Positions 27,601 through 37,382 of a DNA stretch of 64,000 nt are shown here, in pieces. The DNA is from Enterobacteriaceae bacterium ESL0689 (lineage in GTDB: Bacteria > Pseudomonadota > Gammaproteobacteria > Enterobacterales > Enterobacteriaceae). The stretch is taken from NCBI GenBank assembly GCA_029433525.1, contig JAQTIF010000001.1, positions 1,054,001 through 1,118,000 of the forward strand, read 5' to 3'. Numbering within the stretch: position 1 is the first letter of the stretch; each line of letters opens with the position of its first letter. The notes under the pieces are model-generated. The model searched no databases. It was given only the letters and a program-made list of their open reading frames with translations, and was not told the DNA's origin. The translations under genes were made by a program, and so were the position numbers.

Positions 27601-27630
27601 GCCATGCTACTTGTTAGCATGGCATTTTTC
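27601..27630 (+). terminator. rrn operon terminator
   Basis: GCCATGCTA (27601-27609) and TAGCATGGC (27615-27623) form a 9-bp stem with loop CTTGT, followed by ATTTTTCTTTT. The rest of the gap to yafD (to 27860) is AT-rich with no gene seen. Confidence 0.85.
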
Positions 27631-27860
27631 TTTTCTATGCAGAAAAGAATAACAAGCACTCAATGGGTTCTCAACAGCCTGCAATACCTTCCATCTTTGG
27701 CTATATTTCTTGTTTTGCATATTGATTTTACCCACATATATCTCTTTACCTCAGATAAATAATTTTCGTCGCTCGTATTGAAAATTATTGTAAAAAAATA
27801 TATAAAAATGAAACGGCTAGTGCCATGCTAAGTTCATGTTACTGAGGTTCAGTTCTGAAA

Positions 27861-28649
27861 GTGCACAAGAAAACTTATGCCATACGCTATGTACCGGGAC
27901 AACCTGAAAAGATAATTATGCCTCCGGCATCCTTTATCAGCACTGATCAGATACTTCCTGTTGCTGCGACATTAAGTACCCGTGGAGTCGTTCGTGTCCT
28001 GGTATGGAATATTTTTAAGCAGCAGCGTGCTGAATGGCAGTCTATTCTCACAGGTTTTGGCAAAGATACCGACCTGATGTTGTTACAGGAAGCACAAACA
28101 ACGCCTGAGATGGTTAAATTTGCTACGACCTACTACCGCGCAGCTGATCAAGTTCCCGCTTTGTATTTACCTCAATCTCCATCGGGTGTGATGACGATGG
28201 CTCTGGTCAATCCTGTTTACTGTTACCCCTTTCGTGAACGGGAGCCGATTTTGCGCCTGGCGAAATCGGCGCTGATAACCGTTTATCCATTGCCGGACAG
28301 GCGTTTATTAATGGTCGTGAATATCCATGCGATTAACTTTAGTCTTGGTGTTAATGTCTATAGTAAACAACTATTATCAGTCGGTCAGCAGATCACCCGT
28401 CACAGTGGCCCGGTGATTATGGCAGGTGATTTTAATGCCTGGAGTCGGCCACGTATAAATACGCTTTATCATTTCGCACATGAAATGTCCTTACAGGAAG
28501 TGCATTTTGCTGACGATCAACGAAGCCGTATATTTGGACATCCACTGGACTTTGTATTTTATCGGGGATTAGGTGTCAATGATGCCTCTATATTAGTGAC
28601 ACAAGCCTCTGACCATAACCCTTTGCTGGTTGAATTCAGTTATGAATAA
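27861..28649 (+). CDS. yafD: Endonuclease/exonuclease/phosphatase family protein YafD
   Basis: 262 residues of the Mg-dependent EEP fold. Motifs in order: [29 protein letters not shown] and SDHNP at the C-terminus, all catalytic positions kept. The true substrate is not known. GTG start at 27861 gives the family N-terminus ([15 protein letters not shown]). Same position after the rRNA operon as in E. coli. Confidence 0.9.
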   Translation: MHKKTYAIRYVPGQPEKIIMPPASFISTDQILPVAATLSTRGVVRVLVWNIFKQQRAEWQSILTGFGKDTDLMLLQEAQTTPEMVKFATTYYRAADQVPALYLPQSPSGVMTMALVNPVYCYPFREREPILRLAKSALITVYPLPDRRLLMVVNIHAINFSLGVNVYSKQLLSVGQQITRHSGPVIMAGDFNAWSRPRINTLYHFAHEMSLQEVHFADDQRSRIFGHPLDFVFYRGLGVNDASILVTQASDHNPLLVEFSYE

Positions 28650-28751
28650 ATAACGAGATATCTACATACATGAGTAATACCGACAACCGCTTAGCTGAGA
28701 TAAGAAGTATTTGCGTCGCGGTTATCATTCGAATGGTAAGATATTAAGAAA

Positions 28752-28782
28752 AAAGGTGCCGACAGGCACCTTTGGTTTTTAT
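28752..28782 (-). terminator. Terminator downstream of mltD
   Basis: AAAGGTGCC (28752-28760) and GGCACCTTT (28765-28773) form a 9-bp stem with a 4-base loop. Read on the minus strand it is followed by TTTTTTCTT, fitting an intrinsic terminator for mltD; a weaker T-run on the + side may also serve yafD. Confidence 0.75.
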
Positions 28783-28790
28783 CAGATAGA

Positions 28791-29993
28791 TCACGAATCC
28801 GCATTATTACTATCTTTGACAAATAATGTCAGTTGATCACCGGGTTTCAGATCTCCTGTACCATTATTCCAGCGCATAACATCCCGCATTTTTACACCAT
28901 GACGTTTTGCAATGCTCGATAATGAGTCACCTTTACGTACACGATAAGTGATGCTATTGCTGCTCAATAATATAGCTTTTTTGCTGGCTAAGTCAGCAGG
29001 CTGTGCAGCGCTAATAACATCATTCGCGGCCAGCGATTCGCGTAATTGCTCAGCATGTTTTTGCGGTACCATTACATAGTTTGGACCGTTGATCCCAAGG
29101 GTAGAACCTTTTACACCGGCATTGAATGTTCTGAGCTTATCAACAGGGATCCCTGCCATATCAGCCAGTTTGTTTATCTCAACCGGATTATTGAGATGAA
29201 CACGTGCCAGTGCGCGACTTTCATCAGTAGTCGGTAACTTCATACCATAGCTTTTACTGTTTTTGAAAATCTCACTTAACGCCAGCATCTTAGGAACATA
29301 GGCTCGGGTTTGCTGCGGCAAGGGTAGCGACCAGAAATCAGTCGGTTTACCACTTAAACGGTTCGCTTTTATTGCGCTAAGCACCCGGCCTTCACCGCTA
29401 TTATAAGCTGCGACTGTTAATAACCAGTCGCCGTCAAACATTTTGTTCAGCCGCGACATCATATCTAATGCTGCTGTCGTAGAGGCGATAAAATCACGGC
29501 GCGCATCGTAGCTTGCTGTTTGTTTTAAACCATAATTACGTCCGGTTTTCGGGACTATCTGCCAGATACCAGCCGCATTAGCGCTGGATGTAGCATGCGG
29601 ATTAAAAGCGCTCTCCACTATGGGTATTAATACCAGTTCCATTGGCATGTTACGTTTCTTAACTTGCCCGGCTATCCAGTACATATACGGTTCTGCCCGT
29701 AAAGTTACATCGTGGAGATAGCTCTTATTACGTAAATATTTTTGTTTCTCTTCGCGAATCCGGGTGTTTTCCGGAATCCCCATCTTCAGCTCGTCGCCTA
29801 TGGAAGTCCACAGATCCTGGTCCTGCGCATAGAACGTTCCATCATCTAACCAGCGCGCTTGACTTGTTGACTTACCTGCTTCCCCTTGACCAGCCGCAGA
29901 AAGGCTTTGTGCATGTTGCTGGACACCATCGTGCTTAAACACCTGGCATCCTGACAACAAGACAGAGACGAGTAAAATCGCTCGTACCTTCAT
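28791..29993 (-). CDS. mltD: Membrane-bound lytic murein transglycosylase D
   Basis: Outer-membrane lipoprotein that cuts peptidoglycan glycan strands to anhydromuramyl products. 400 residues: lipobox LSGC with Cys16; SLT-type lysozyme domain with catalytic Glu in PIVESAFNPHA and AGIWQ; then one LysM domain at the C-terminus (ITYRVRKGDSLSSIAKRHG). E. coli MltD has about 452 residues and two LysM domains; the first one is missing here, with a short linker (AAQPADLASKKAILLSSNS) in its place. Confidence 0.95.
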   Translation of the reverse strand: MKVRAILLVSVLLSGCQVFKHDGVQQHAQSLSAAGQGEAGKSTSQARWLDDGTFYAQDQDLWTSIGDELKMGIPENTRIREEKQKYLRNKSYLHDVTLRAEPYMYWIAGQVKKRNMPMELVLIPIVESAFNPHATSSANAAGIWQIVPKTGRNYGLKQTASYDARRDFIASTTAALDMMSRLNKMFDGDWLLTVAAYNSGEGRVLSAIKANRLSGKPTDFWSLPLPQQTRAYVPKMLALSEIFKNSKSYGMKLPTTDESRALARVHLNNPVEINKLADMAGIPVDKLRTFNAGVKGSTLGINGPNYVMVPQKHAEQLRESLAANDVISAAQPADLASKKAILLSSNSITYRVRKGDSLSSIAKRHGVKMRDVMRWNNGTGDLKPGDQLTLFVKDSNNADS

Positions 29994-30064
29994 GTGTGTG
30001 TCAATAGTTGCCTAAAAGATGGGCAAGGATAACGATGAAGGAGGCGAATGACAAGAATTAAATA

Positions 30065-30817
30065 TCAAAAGTTATCTTTTTTTGACCTTAACCATGTAAA
30101 TTGCTGTATGCCATGTTGCAAATTTGTTGTTTTTTTATTTTTTGTGGTTAAATCATCATCAGTACGTAAAAACAGGTTGATGCATCGTTCATTTTTTAAT
30201 GTTACAGGCAGCGTTTTTTGTTTTTTAGCACGTAATGCATTCACTTTATTATAGTAATGAATGAGATCCTCATCATGAGGCAGGATGCTCAAGGCAAACT
30301 TCATGTTTTCTAGCGTATACTCATGTGCGCAACAAATCAGCGTATCTTCTGGAAGGGTATTTATTTTTTTTAGTGATTGATACATTTGCTCTGCGCTACC
30401 TTCAAAGAGTCGTCCACAGCCACCAGAGAACAGCGTATCACCACAAAACAGATAAGGGGCGCAATAAAAAGCAACATGCCCTGACGTATGACCCGGTGTG
30501 GCAAACACAGAAAAATCACGATCTAAAATAGTGATCTGGTCACCCTCGGCCACCAGATGGGTGGTTCCTTTATCCCGTGTTTCTACCGGGCCATAAACAG
30601 TAAGATGAGGAAATCTCTCGCATAGTTGTCTGACACCACCGACATGATCGTGATGATGATGAGTCAGCAAAATAGCTTCAGGTTGCCAGTGATTTTCTTC
30701 TATTGCAGCCAGTACGGGCGCTGCATCACCAGGATCGACAATCAGACAGCGACCATTATCCTCACTCAGAACCCAGATGTAGTTATCCTCAAACGCGGAA
30801 ATGCTGGTAAGATGCAT
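30065..30817 (-). CDS. gloB: Hydroxyacylglutathione hydrolase (glyoxalase II)
   Basis: Hydrolyses S-D-lactoylglutathione to D-lactate and glutathione, completing methylglyoxal detoxification. 250 residues of the metallo-beta-lactamase fold: metal site [10 protein letters not shown], further ligands in ATPGHTSGH and FCGDTLF, C-terminal glutathione-binding helices. The ATG at 30817 gives the family start ([15 protein letters not shown]); the longer frame up to 30865 would run into the divergent yafS. Confidence 0.96.
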   Translation of the reverse strand: MHLTSISAFEDNYIWVLSEDNGRCLIVDPGDAAPVLAAIEENHWQPEAILLTHHHHDHVGGVRQLCERFPHLTVYGPVETRDKGTTHLVAEGDQITILDRDFSVFATPGHTSGHVAFYCAPYLFCGDTLFSGGCGRLFEGSAEQMYQSLKKINTLPEDTLICCAHEYTLENMKFALSILPHDEDLIHYYNKVNALRAKKQKTLPVTLKNERCINLFLRTDDDLTTKNKKTTNLQHGIQQFTWLRSKKDNF

Positions 30818-30852
30818 AAATGACTCCTCAATAGTCGTAGCGGAAGGTCGCG

Positions 30853-31557
30853 ATGAAGCAGGCAAAGATACCTCAGTTCGCTATAGCGCCAGAAAACTGG
30901 TCCAGTATGCCATGTGGTGAATATTATTGCAGATTGCTGGAACAGCAAATGAGGCCATGGCTGGCTAAGTTATATGGCTCTCATCTGCTTAAGATTGGTA
31001 ACTTGAGTGCGCAAATCAATACAGAAGCCTGCGCAATCCCACATCAAGTGAATATTTCTTTGCAGGGTTCGCCGCTTCAGGTGAAAGCGAACCCGCTTTA
31101 TCTCCCTTTTGCAGAAAAGTCAGTGGATGCCTGTTTGCTGGTGCATATTCTTCCCTGGTGTCACGATCCGCATCGTTTATTGCGTGAGGCAGACAGAGTA
31201 TTGATTGATAATGGCTGGCTGATATTAAGCGGATTTAATCCCATCAGTTTGATGGGACTACGTAAACTGGTGCCATTAGCAGGCAAAAGCGTTCCCTGGA
31301 ACAGTCGAATGTTTACCTTAAAACGTCAACTGGACTGGCTGGCTTTACTGAATTTTGAAGTTTTGCACTATGGTTGCTATGGTGTGCTGACCGGTAGTGA
31401 TCATGTTGACAGATTACTGAATACCCATCTGCCACTATTTGGCCGCTTACAATTGGTTGTCGCTCGTAAACGCACGCTCCCCTTGACGCTTAAGCCAACA
31501 AAATTAATAAAAATCAAAATACCACTACGCCAGGCGCTGGGCATTCCCCGTCAGTAG
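30853..31557 (+). CDS. yafS: SAM-dependent methyltransferase-like protein YafS
   Basis: 234 residues of class I methyltransferase type (type 11 domain): the [19 protein letters not shown] segment matches the motif II-III region. The classic glycine-rich motif I (GxGxG) is not clear ([13 protein letters not shown]). Substrate unknown. Divergent from gloB with 35 bases between the starts, and tail-to-tail with rnhA (2-base gap), as in E. coli. Confidence 0.8.
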   Translation: MKQAKIPQFAIAPENWSSMPCGEYYCRLLEQQMRPWLAKLYGSHLLKIGNLSAQINTEACAIPHQVNISLQGSPLQVKANPLYLPFAEKSVDACLLVHILPWCHDPHRLLREADRVLIDNGWLILSGFNPISLMGLRKLVPLAGKSVPWNSRMFTLKRQLDWLALLNFEVLHYGCYGVLTGSDHVDRLLNTHLPLFGRLQLVVARKRTLPLTLKPTKLIKIKIPLRQALGIPRQ

Positions 31558-31559
31558 CA

Positions 31560-32039
31560 TCATGGACGGAATGAGTTCTCTGGCTGATAGCCCGTATCGT
31601 GTTGCGTTGGTCTGGTTGCAGCGGCACGAGCCAGTTCATCACAACGTTCATTTTCTGGATGTCCGGCATGGCCTTTGACCCATTGCCATTGAACCTGATG
31701 TTGAGACAGGGCGGTGTCCATCCGTTGCCAGAGATCGATATTTTTCACCGCCTTTTTATCTGCGGTTTTCCAGCCACGTTTTTTCCAGTTATGGATCCAT
31801 TGCGTGATCCCCTGGCGAACATACTGGCTATCGGTGCAGAGTATCACCGTACAATGCTCTGTCAGGGCTTCCAGGGCAGCGATTGCCGCCATCATTTCCA
31901 TACGGTTATTGGTAGTAAGATGATAACCCTGACTGAAAATTTTTTCTTTTCCACGATAACGTAAAATCGCGCAATATCCGCCAGGCCCTGGATTGCCGAG
32001 ACATGATCCATCGGTGAAAACTTCTACCTGTTTCAGCAT
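31560..32039 (-). CDS. rnhA: Ribonuclease HI
   Basis: Degrades RNA in RNA-DNA hybrids. 159 residues; catalytic carboxylates Asp10 (VFTDGSC), Glu48 (RMEMM), Asp70 (CTDSQY) and the later Asp in [10 protein letters not shown]. The ATG at 32039 gives the family N-terminus; the longer open frame overlaps dnaQ and is not used. Divergently arranged with dnaQ, as in E. coli. Confidence 0.97.
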   Translation of the reverse strand: MLKQVEVFTDGSCLGNPGPGGYCAILRYRGKEKIFSQGYHLTTNNRMEMMAAIAALEALTEHCTVILCTDSQYVRQGITQWIHNWKKRGWKTADKKAVKNIDLWQRMDTALSQHQVQWQWVKGHAGHPENERCDELARAAATRPTQHDTGYQPENSFRP

Positions 32040-32103
32040 ATCTGATAGACTTCCTGTAAATAGAATGGGTACATAACGGATAAGTCTGACATAAATGGCG
32101 GAT

Positions 32104-32835
32104 ATGAGCACTGCAATTACGCGACAAATTGTTCTTGATACTGAAACGACCGGTATGAGCACGGTGGGTGCGCATTATGAAGGACACAAAATTATTGAAA
32201 TTGGTGCGGTGGAGATCATTAATCGTCGCCTCACTGGCAACAATTTTCACATTTATCTCAAACCTGATCGGCTGGTGGATCCTGATGCCTTCAACGTTCA
32301 TGGTATTGCTGATGAGTTTTTAATCGACAAGCCAGTCTTTGCGGATGTTGCGGATGAATTTCTGGACTACATCCGTGGTGCGGAGCTGGTTATTCATAAC
32401 GCCATGTTTGATATTGGCTTTATGGATTATGAGTTTAATAAACTGAAACGTGGTATTGCGAAAACGAATACTTTTTGTCAGGTCACGGATACGCTCGCAC
32501 TGGCGCGAAAGATGTTTCCAGGCAAACGTAACAGCCTTGATGCGCTATGCTCGCGCTATGAAATAGATAACAGTAAACGTACCCTCCATGGCGCATTACT
32601 TGATGCCCGGATTCTGGCCGATGTCTATCTGATGATGACCGGCGGACAGACCGCAATGGCATTTTCAATCGAGAATGAGCACTCGCAGCAGCGTGGTGAA
32701 ATCGAAATTCAGCGTATTGCGCGTACTGCCAGTCAATTACGGGTCATTCATGCCACTCAGGAAGAGGTGGCGGCGCATGAAGCGCGGCTCGATTTAGTAC
32801 AAAAGAAAGGTGGATCTTGCTTATGGCGTGCCTGA
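32104..32835 (+). CDS. dnaQ: DNA polymerase III epsilon subunit (proofreading exonuclease)
   Basis: 3'-5' exonuclease of the replicase. 243 residues, E. coli length. DEDDh motifs: Asp12/Glu14 (VLDTETTG), Asp in HNAMFDIGF, His/Asp in [10 protein letters not shown]. The clamp-binding motif QTAMAF (QTSMAF in E. coli) follows the exonuclease domain; the C-terminal tail binds DnaE. The ATG at 32104 was chosen over an in-frame upstream codon at 32095 by comparison. Confidence 0.97.
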   Translation: MSTAITRQIVLDTETTGMSTVGAHYEGHKIIEIGAVEIINRRLTGNNFHIYLKPDRLVDPDAFNVHGIADEFLIDKPVFADVADEFLDYIRGAELVIHNAMFDIGFMDYEFNKLKRGIAKTNTFCQVTDTLALARKMFPGKRNSLDALCSRYEIDNSKRTLHGALLDARILADVYLMMTGGQTAMAFSIENEHSQQRGEIEIQRIARTASQLRVIHATQEEVAAHEARLDLVQKKGGSCLWRA

Positions 32836-32968
32836 TGGCATGAAATATGTTTTAAAAACAGACGTTCAGATGATTTTTACAGCAAGAAGTGAAAAAACGA
32901 AGAAAAAGCATTGACGGCATTAAGGTGAATCCGTAACATTCGCCCCGTTCTCTTAAATGAGAGCCAGT

Positions 32969-33045
32969 GGAGCGGTAGTTCAGTTGGTTAGAATACCTGC
33001 CTGTCACGCAGGGGGTCGCGGGTTCGAGTCCCGTCCGTTCCGCCA
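32969..33045 (+). tRNA. tRNA-Asp (anticodon GTC), second copy
   Basis: 77 bases with encoded CCA, identical to the rrn-linked copy at 27515. It sits after dnaQ like E. coli aspV, a tRNA known as a hot spot for type VI secretion and other islands; a decayed type VI fragment follows here. Confidence 0.97.
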
Positions 33046-33053
33046 CTATTCAG

Positions 33054-33087
33054 GCCCATGCTATTAATAGCGTGGGCTTTTTCTTTT
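33054..33087 (+). terminator. Terminator after tRNA-Asp
   Basis: GCCCATGCT (33054-33062) and AGCGTGGGC (33069-33077; one wobble) with a 6-base loop, followed by TTTTTCTTTT. From here to 33668 there is AT-rich DNA without a recognisable gene, except for the repeat copy at 33301-33444. Confidence 0.8.
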
Positions 33088-33300
33088 CTGTATTCACTGT
33101 TATACCTTATTTCTCACGTTAAATGTGGATATAGCCTCCCGCCATCCTGCGTACTTTCTTATATTACCTTTTACGCTAACACGATAATTTTGTAATGAAT
33201 GGATATTTTTAATTTATAAATATTGAGTTAAATCAACCTGAAAGCGATTGATTAACAATTTTCCGTTTCTGTTAGCGCTTCCATTATAAATATTGGCTTA

Positions 33301-33444
33301 GAGCCTATCCCATTAGGCTATTTTACTGGCCATTTTGGCCCTGGGCAGTGCTCGAAATCCTCACGTACTCCGTGTACGCTGCAGTTTCTCCGCGCTGTCC
33401 GTGTCCAAACTGGCTGCGCCAATAACGCCTGGTGGGATAGGCTC
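33301..33444 (+). repeat. MITE-like repeat, copy 1
   Basis: 144 bases with perfect 12-bp inverted ends, GAGCCTATCCCA (33301-33312) and TGGGATAGGCTC (33433-33444), flanked on both sides by TTA (33298-33300 and 33445-33447), a target duplication. No coding capacity. Internal hairpin CGTAC/GTACG around 33364-33378. Two more copies at 54291 and 60095, same orientation. Confidence 0.85.
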
Positions 33445-33668
33445 TTATTTATCTCCTTGAATCACAAGGTGTGCCAATAATTAGATAACATGACGGTTTT
33501 CCTAATACATTCCATCGGGAGGATGCCCGACACAGTCACGGGTTATGTGAAAACAACACTCTCCCGTCAACCTTGCTGATGAACAGCCTTTTTATCTGGA
33601 GTAGACTGTCGTTTTCTGGAACACCGGTCATCGCTGATCACATCGCAATTAACTAAGCAGAAATAAAT

Positions 33669-35132
33669 ATGGATGACTTAACCCTGCGTTACTACGACGC
33701 TGAAATGCGCTACCTGCTGGAGGCCGGTGAAGAGTTTGCCCGTGCCCATCCAGAGCAGGCGGCGATGCTTAATCTTGATAAAGCGGGGGCGCGCGACCCT
33801 TACGTCGAGCGCCTGTTCGAGGGTTTCTCCTTCCTGATGGGCCGCCTGCGTGAAAAGCTTGATGACGACCTGCCGGAACTGACCGAAGGGCTGGTCAGCC
33901 TGCTGTGGCCGCAGTACCTGCGTACCATTCCGTCGATGTCTGTGGTCGAGTTCCCCCCGACTGGCTTGAAATGAAAGAGCCGATACGCATTGACAAAGGT
34001 TTCGAGGTGCTCTCCAGACCGGTGGGTGAGAAGGGCACCCGTTGCCGTTACACCACCACCCAGGCGATAACCCTTCAGCCGCTGTCGCTGGCGCATGCCC
34101 GTCTGTCGACCGACCCCGACGGGCGTTCGGTCATCAGCCTGCGCTTCAGCTGCAGTCCGCTTACCGACTGGGCTCAGTCATCTCCCGCTGTACTTCAACG
34201 CCGACGCGCCGCTGGCTTGCGCGATGCATGAAGCCTTTACCATGAATGTTGATCGGCTGTGGCTGCGGATGTCGGGCGACCCGGACAGAAGAGCGTTCGA
34301 CGGCTATTTTACCGCGCTGGGCTTTGGCGATGATGACACGTTGTGGCCGAAGAGCGGCAGCAGTTTCAGTGGCTACCAGCTGCTGCTGGAGTATTTCACC
34401 TTCCGCGAGAAATTTATGTTCACCGGGCTGCGGGCTGCGCGGACTGGAGAAGGTGGTTCTGCCGGCGAAACTCCCGTGGTTTGAGATCGAGATGGTGCTG
34501 GCGGAGCGCTGGGCGCACGATTTCAGTTTCAGCGAAAAGCATCTGCGCCTGAACTGCGTGCCCGTGATTAACCTGTTTCCGCTAGAATCCGATCCGCCGA
34601 CACTTACCGGCACCAATGGCCAGCTGCCACGCCGGGCGCTGCAGAGTACCGTGCTGGACATGATAATGAAACCCCTTTCGGCCAGCCTCGGCGTCCGCAA
34701 CCTCTGTGCGCCGACGCTGCCCTGCTATCCGCCAGCGCAGGACCGTTTTCACTGGCGTGTACTGAGCCACCTCGGCAGCAGCTTCCTGTCGATGATGGAC
34801 AATGCCGAAGTGCTGCGCGGCACCCTGGCGTTGTACGAGTGGACCGACAGCGAGATGAACCGCCGCCGTCTCGAAGCGATTACCGACGTCCGGCACAGCG
34901 AAACCGAACGCTTTGAGCAGGGCTACCTGGTGCAGGGGGGCAGATTGAAGTGACGCTCGACAGCCACGGTTTTGCCGGGCGCGGTGATATCTGCCTGTTT
35001 GGCGAGATGCTGAGCCGCTTCTTCGCTCTGTATACCGATATCTATCTGTTTAACCGTCTGATTATCATCCTGCAACCGACCGGAGAGCGTCTGGAATGGC
35101 AAGAGAAACACAACCGCCGTATTCCCGGCTGA
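33669..35132 (+). pseudogene. tssF: Type VI secretion baseplate gene tssF, decayed
   Basis: Translates as a TssF (ImpG/VasA) protein only if frames are switched. Pieces in order: MDDLTLRYYDAEMRYL up to about 33960; EMKEPIRIDKGFEVLSRPV to about 34180; LPLYFNADAPLACAMHEAF to about 34430; LEKVVLPAKLPWFEIE to about 34940; TLDSHGFAGRGDICLFGEML to the stop at 35132. That is at least four frameshifts. Compared with E. coli-type TssF, about 110 residues are also missing in frame near 34595, where VINLFPLESDP joins LTGTNGQLPRRA. Visibly richer in GC than the flanking DNA. No other type VI genes except a tssG stub are present, so it cannot work. Confidence 0.88.
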
Positions 35133-35335
35133 CCTTCAGCAGATAAATTTTTATCGTTTCTGCCAGTTGCTGGAGAAGCATCATCCGCACCGGTCGCCGA
35201 TGGGTTCCACCAGTCATCCGGCCGATGATCCGGTGTGTTTTGCCCCTCATCCGGGGATGGGCTTTCCGGTCAGTGAACTGAAGGCGGTTGAGTACGATGA
35301 GGAGGATGAGCACAAACCGCCGGTTATCCGGGTCT
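35096..35335 (+). pseudogene. tssG: Type VI secretion gene tssG, N-terminal remnant
   Basis: Starts at ATG 35096 inside the tssF tail (MARETQPPYSRLTF), shifts frame near 35140, and continues as INFYRFCQLLEKHH and HPGMGFPVSELKAVEYDEED, the typical start of TssG (ImpH/VasB). Similarity stops after PPVIRV at about 35335; the frame then runs through unrelated AT-rich sequence to 35433. Roughly the first quarter of the gene remains. Confidence 0.75.
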
Positions 35336-35541
35336 ATCAGCTGAAAGAGCGTAAAACCTTTACGCGGGAAATAAATAAGATAAAAATAAGCATGGATTTT
35401 ATGAAGTTTGTCACAAAAACGCATCCCTGGTGACAGAGATGAATTTAATTAACTTTACCCTCTTTATGTTTTTAACTTAGTATTTTTTATCGAATTTTTC
35501 AGGAAAGAGCCATTTCTGTAATTTTATAAGGAGTCGTTATT

Positions 35542-36555
35542 ATGAAAGCTGCGGTTGTCACAAAAGATAAATCTGTTGCCATTGAAGATAAAAAATTACG
35601 GCCATTAAAACACGGTGAAGCATTATTAAAAATGTGCTGTTGTGGCGTTTGTCATACTGATTTACACGTTAAAAATGCCGATTTTGGTGATGTTACTGGC
35701 GTAACATTAGGGCATGAAGGTGTCGGCGTTGTGACCCAAGTCGGTGAGGGGGTCACCTCCCTGAAAGTGGGTGACAGAGCCAGTGTTGCATGGTTTTTCG
35801 AGGGATGTGGCCATTGTGAATATTGCAATAGCGGGCGTGAAACATTTTGCCGTGAGGTCAAAAATGCCGGATATACCGCGGATGGAGCGATGGCTGAGGA
35901 GTGTATCGTCGTCGCAGATTATGCGGTGAAAGTGCCGGATGGATTAAGCTCGGAGGCCGCCAGCAGTATTACCTGTGCGGGGGTGACAACGTATAAAGCG
36001 ATCAAAGTTTCGCATATTCAGCCGGGGCAATGGATCGCGATTTATGGATTAGGCGGTCTGGGCAATTTAGCATTACAATATGCCAAAAACGTCTTTCAGG
36101 CGAAAGTTATCGCCATTGATGTCAATGATAAACAGCTGGCATTAGCGCGTGAGATGGGCGCGGATATGACGCTTAACTCCAGAACCGATGATGTCGATGC
36201 GATCATTCAGCGTGAAGTCGGCGGTGCCCATGCAGCGGTCGTTACGGCAGTAGCAAAAGCCGCCTTTAATTCTGCGGTAAACAGCGTCAGAGCCGGTGCA
36301 CGTATTGTCGCGGTGGCGTTGCCCGTCGATACCATGGATTTAAGCATTCCACGTTTAGTGCTGGATGGTATTGAGGTGGTGGGGTCTCTGGTGGGTACAC
36401 GTGAAGATCTCAAGGAAGCCTTCCAGTTTGCCGCAGAAGGCAAAGTCGTCCCTAAAGTCACCTTACGTCATCTGGAAGAGATCAACGATATTTTTGAAGA
36501 GATGGAACAAGGTAAGTTTACTGGTCGGATGGTGATCTCATTTAATCAGCCGTAA
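35542..36555 (+). CDS. adhP: Zinc-dependent alcohol dehydrogenase AdhP
   Basis: Oxidises ethanol and other short alcohols with NAD, or the reverse. 337 residues of the MDR family: catalytic zinc ligands Cys37 (GVCHTDLH) and His58 (GHEGVG), structural zinc cysteines in [18 protein letters not shown]-binding [13 protein letters not shown] at 35542 with AAGGAG upstream. Its position between the type VI remnant and gmhA is not the E. coli one, where ivy and fadE precede gmhA. Confidence 0.93.
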   Translation: MKAAVVTKDKSVAIEDKKLRPLKHGEALLKMCCCGVCHTDLHVKNADFGDVTGVTLGHEGVGVVTQVGEGVTSLKVGDRASVAWFFEGCGHCEYCNSGRETFCREVKNAGYTADGAMAEECIVVADYAVKVPDGLSSEAASSITCAGVTTYKAIKVSHIQPGQWIAIYGLGGLGNLALQYAKNVFQAKVIAIDVNDKQLALAREMGADMTLNSRTDDVDAIIQREVGGAHAAVVTAVAKAAFNSAVNSVRAGARIVAVALPVDTMDLSIPRLVLDGIEVVGSLVGTREDLKEAFQFAAEGKVVPKVTLRHLEEINDIFEEMEQGKFTGRMVISFNQP

Positions 36556-36606
36556 GCTATCTCGCCATCACTGGCAATCCCCGAACAGGGGAGCCGCTGT
36601 ACTTAT

Positions 36607-36633
36607 GGCCGCATAGCGATGAGGTATGCGGCC
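36607..36633 (+). other. Inverted repeat downstream of adhP
   Basis: GGCCGCATA (36607-36615) pairs perfectly with TATGCGGCC (36625-36633) over a 9-base loop. No T-run follows, so termination here is only a possibility. Confidence 0.35.
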
Positions 36634-36774
36634 AGTAATGCGTGTTATTAACGCGCTGAACGGTGGATCGACCAGTATATATATCTGTTCTGTCATGACT
36701 TCTGCCGCTTCTCGCCTCGATTGCTATCCGGTAAACTGAGCAGGTTTTTCTCTTTATATTAAAGGACCCTCCTT

Positions 36775-37356
36775 ATGTACCAGGTTGTTATTCGTAATGA
36801 ACTGCATGAAGCGGCGGAAACGCTGACGCATTTCATGCAGGATGAAGCCAATATCCAGGCCATTCAGCGTGCTGCGGTACTGCTGGCGGACAGTTTTAAA
36901 GCCGGGGGTAAAGTGCTCTCCTGTGGCAACGGGGGCTCTCATTGCGATGCCATGCACTTTGCAGAAGAGTTAACCGGACGCTATCGTGAGAATCGCCCAG
37001 GTTATCCGGCGATCGCCATTTCTGATGTCAGCCATCTCTCCTGTGTGAGTAACGATTTTGGCTATGAGTATGTCTTCTCCCGTTACGTCGAATCCGTTGG
37101 TCGGGAAGGGGATGTCCTGCTTGGCATCTCAACATCCGGTAATTCCGCCAATGTTATCCTTGCCGCTGAAGCGGCGCGTGCCAGGGGAATGAAAGTGATC
37201 CTGTTAACCGGAAAGGATGGGGGTAAATTAGCCGACTATGCCGATGTAGAGATTCGGGTGCCGCATTTTGGTTATGCTGATCGGATCCAGGAAATCCACA
37301 TTAAAGTTATCCATATTCTGATCATGCTGATTGAAAAAGAGATGCTCAAACCCTGA
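36775..37356 (+). CDS. gmhA: Sedoheptulose-7-phosphate isomerase GmhA
   Basis: First step of ADP-heptose synthesis for LPS core: sedoheptulose 7-phosphate to D-glycero-D-manno-heptose 7-phosphate. 193 residues, single SIS domain with [10 protein letters not shown] and STSGNSANV phosphate-binding loops and the C-terminal [15 protein letters not shown] at 36775 with AAGGAC upstream. Partner gmhB is at 21.5 kb. Confidence 0.96.
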   Translation: MYQVVIRNELHEAAETLTHFMQDEANIQAIQRAAVLLADSFKAGGKVLSCGNGGSHCDAMHFAEELTGRYRENRPGYPAIAISDVSHLSCVSNDFGYEYVFSRYVESVGREGDVLLGISTSGNSANVILAAEAARARGMKVILLTGKDGGKLADYADVEIRVPHFGYADRIQEIHIKVIHILIMLIEKEMLKP

Positions 37357-37382
37357 AAAGGGGGGCAGGGGACGACGGGAAT

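Noticed and set aside
33301-33444. Reading the 144-bp repeat as an ERIC or REP sequence
   Set aside because: It lacks the ERIC core and REP palindrome, and has TTA duplications and inverted ends like a MITE.
34246-34953. A 235-codon open frame as a stand-alone gene
   Set aside because: It is the third quarter of tssF brought into one frame by chance; it starts within conserved TssF sequence read in another frame.
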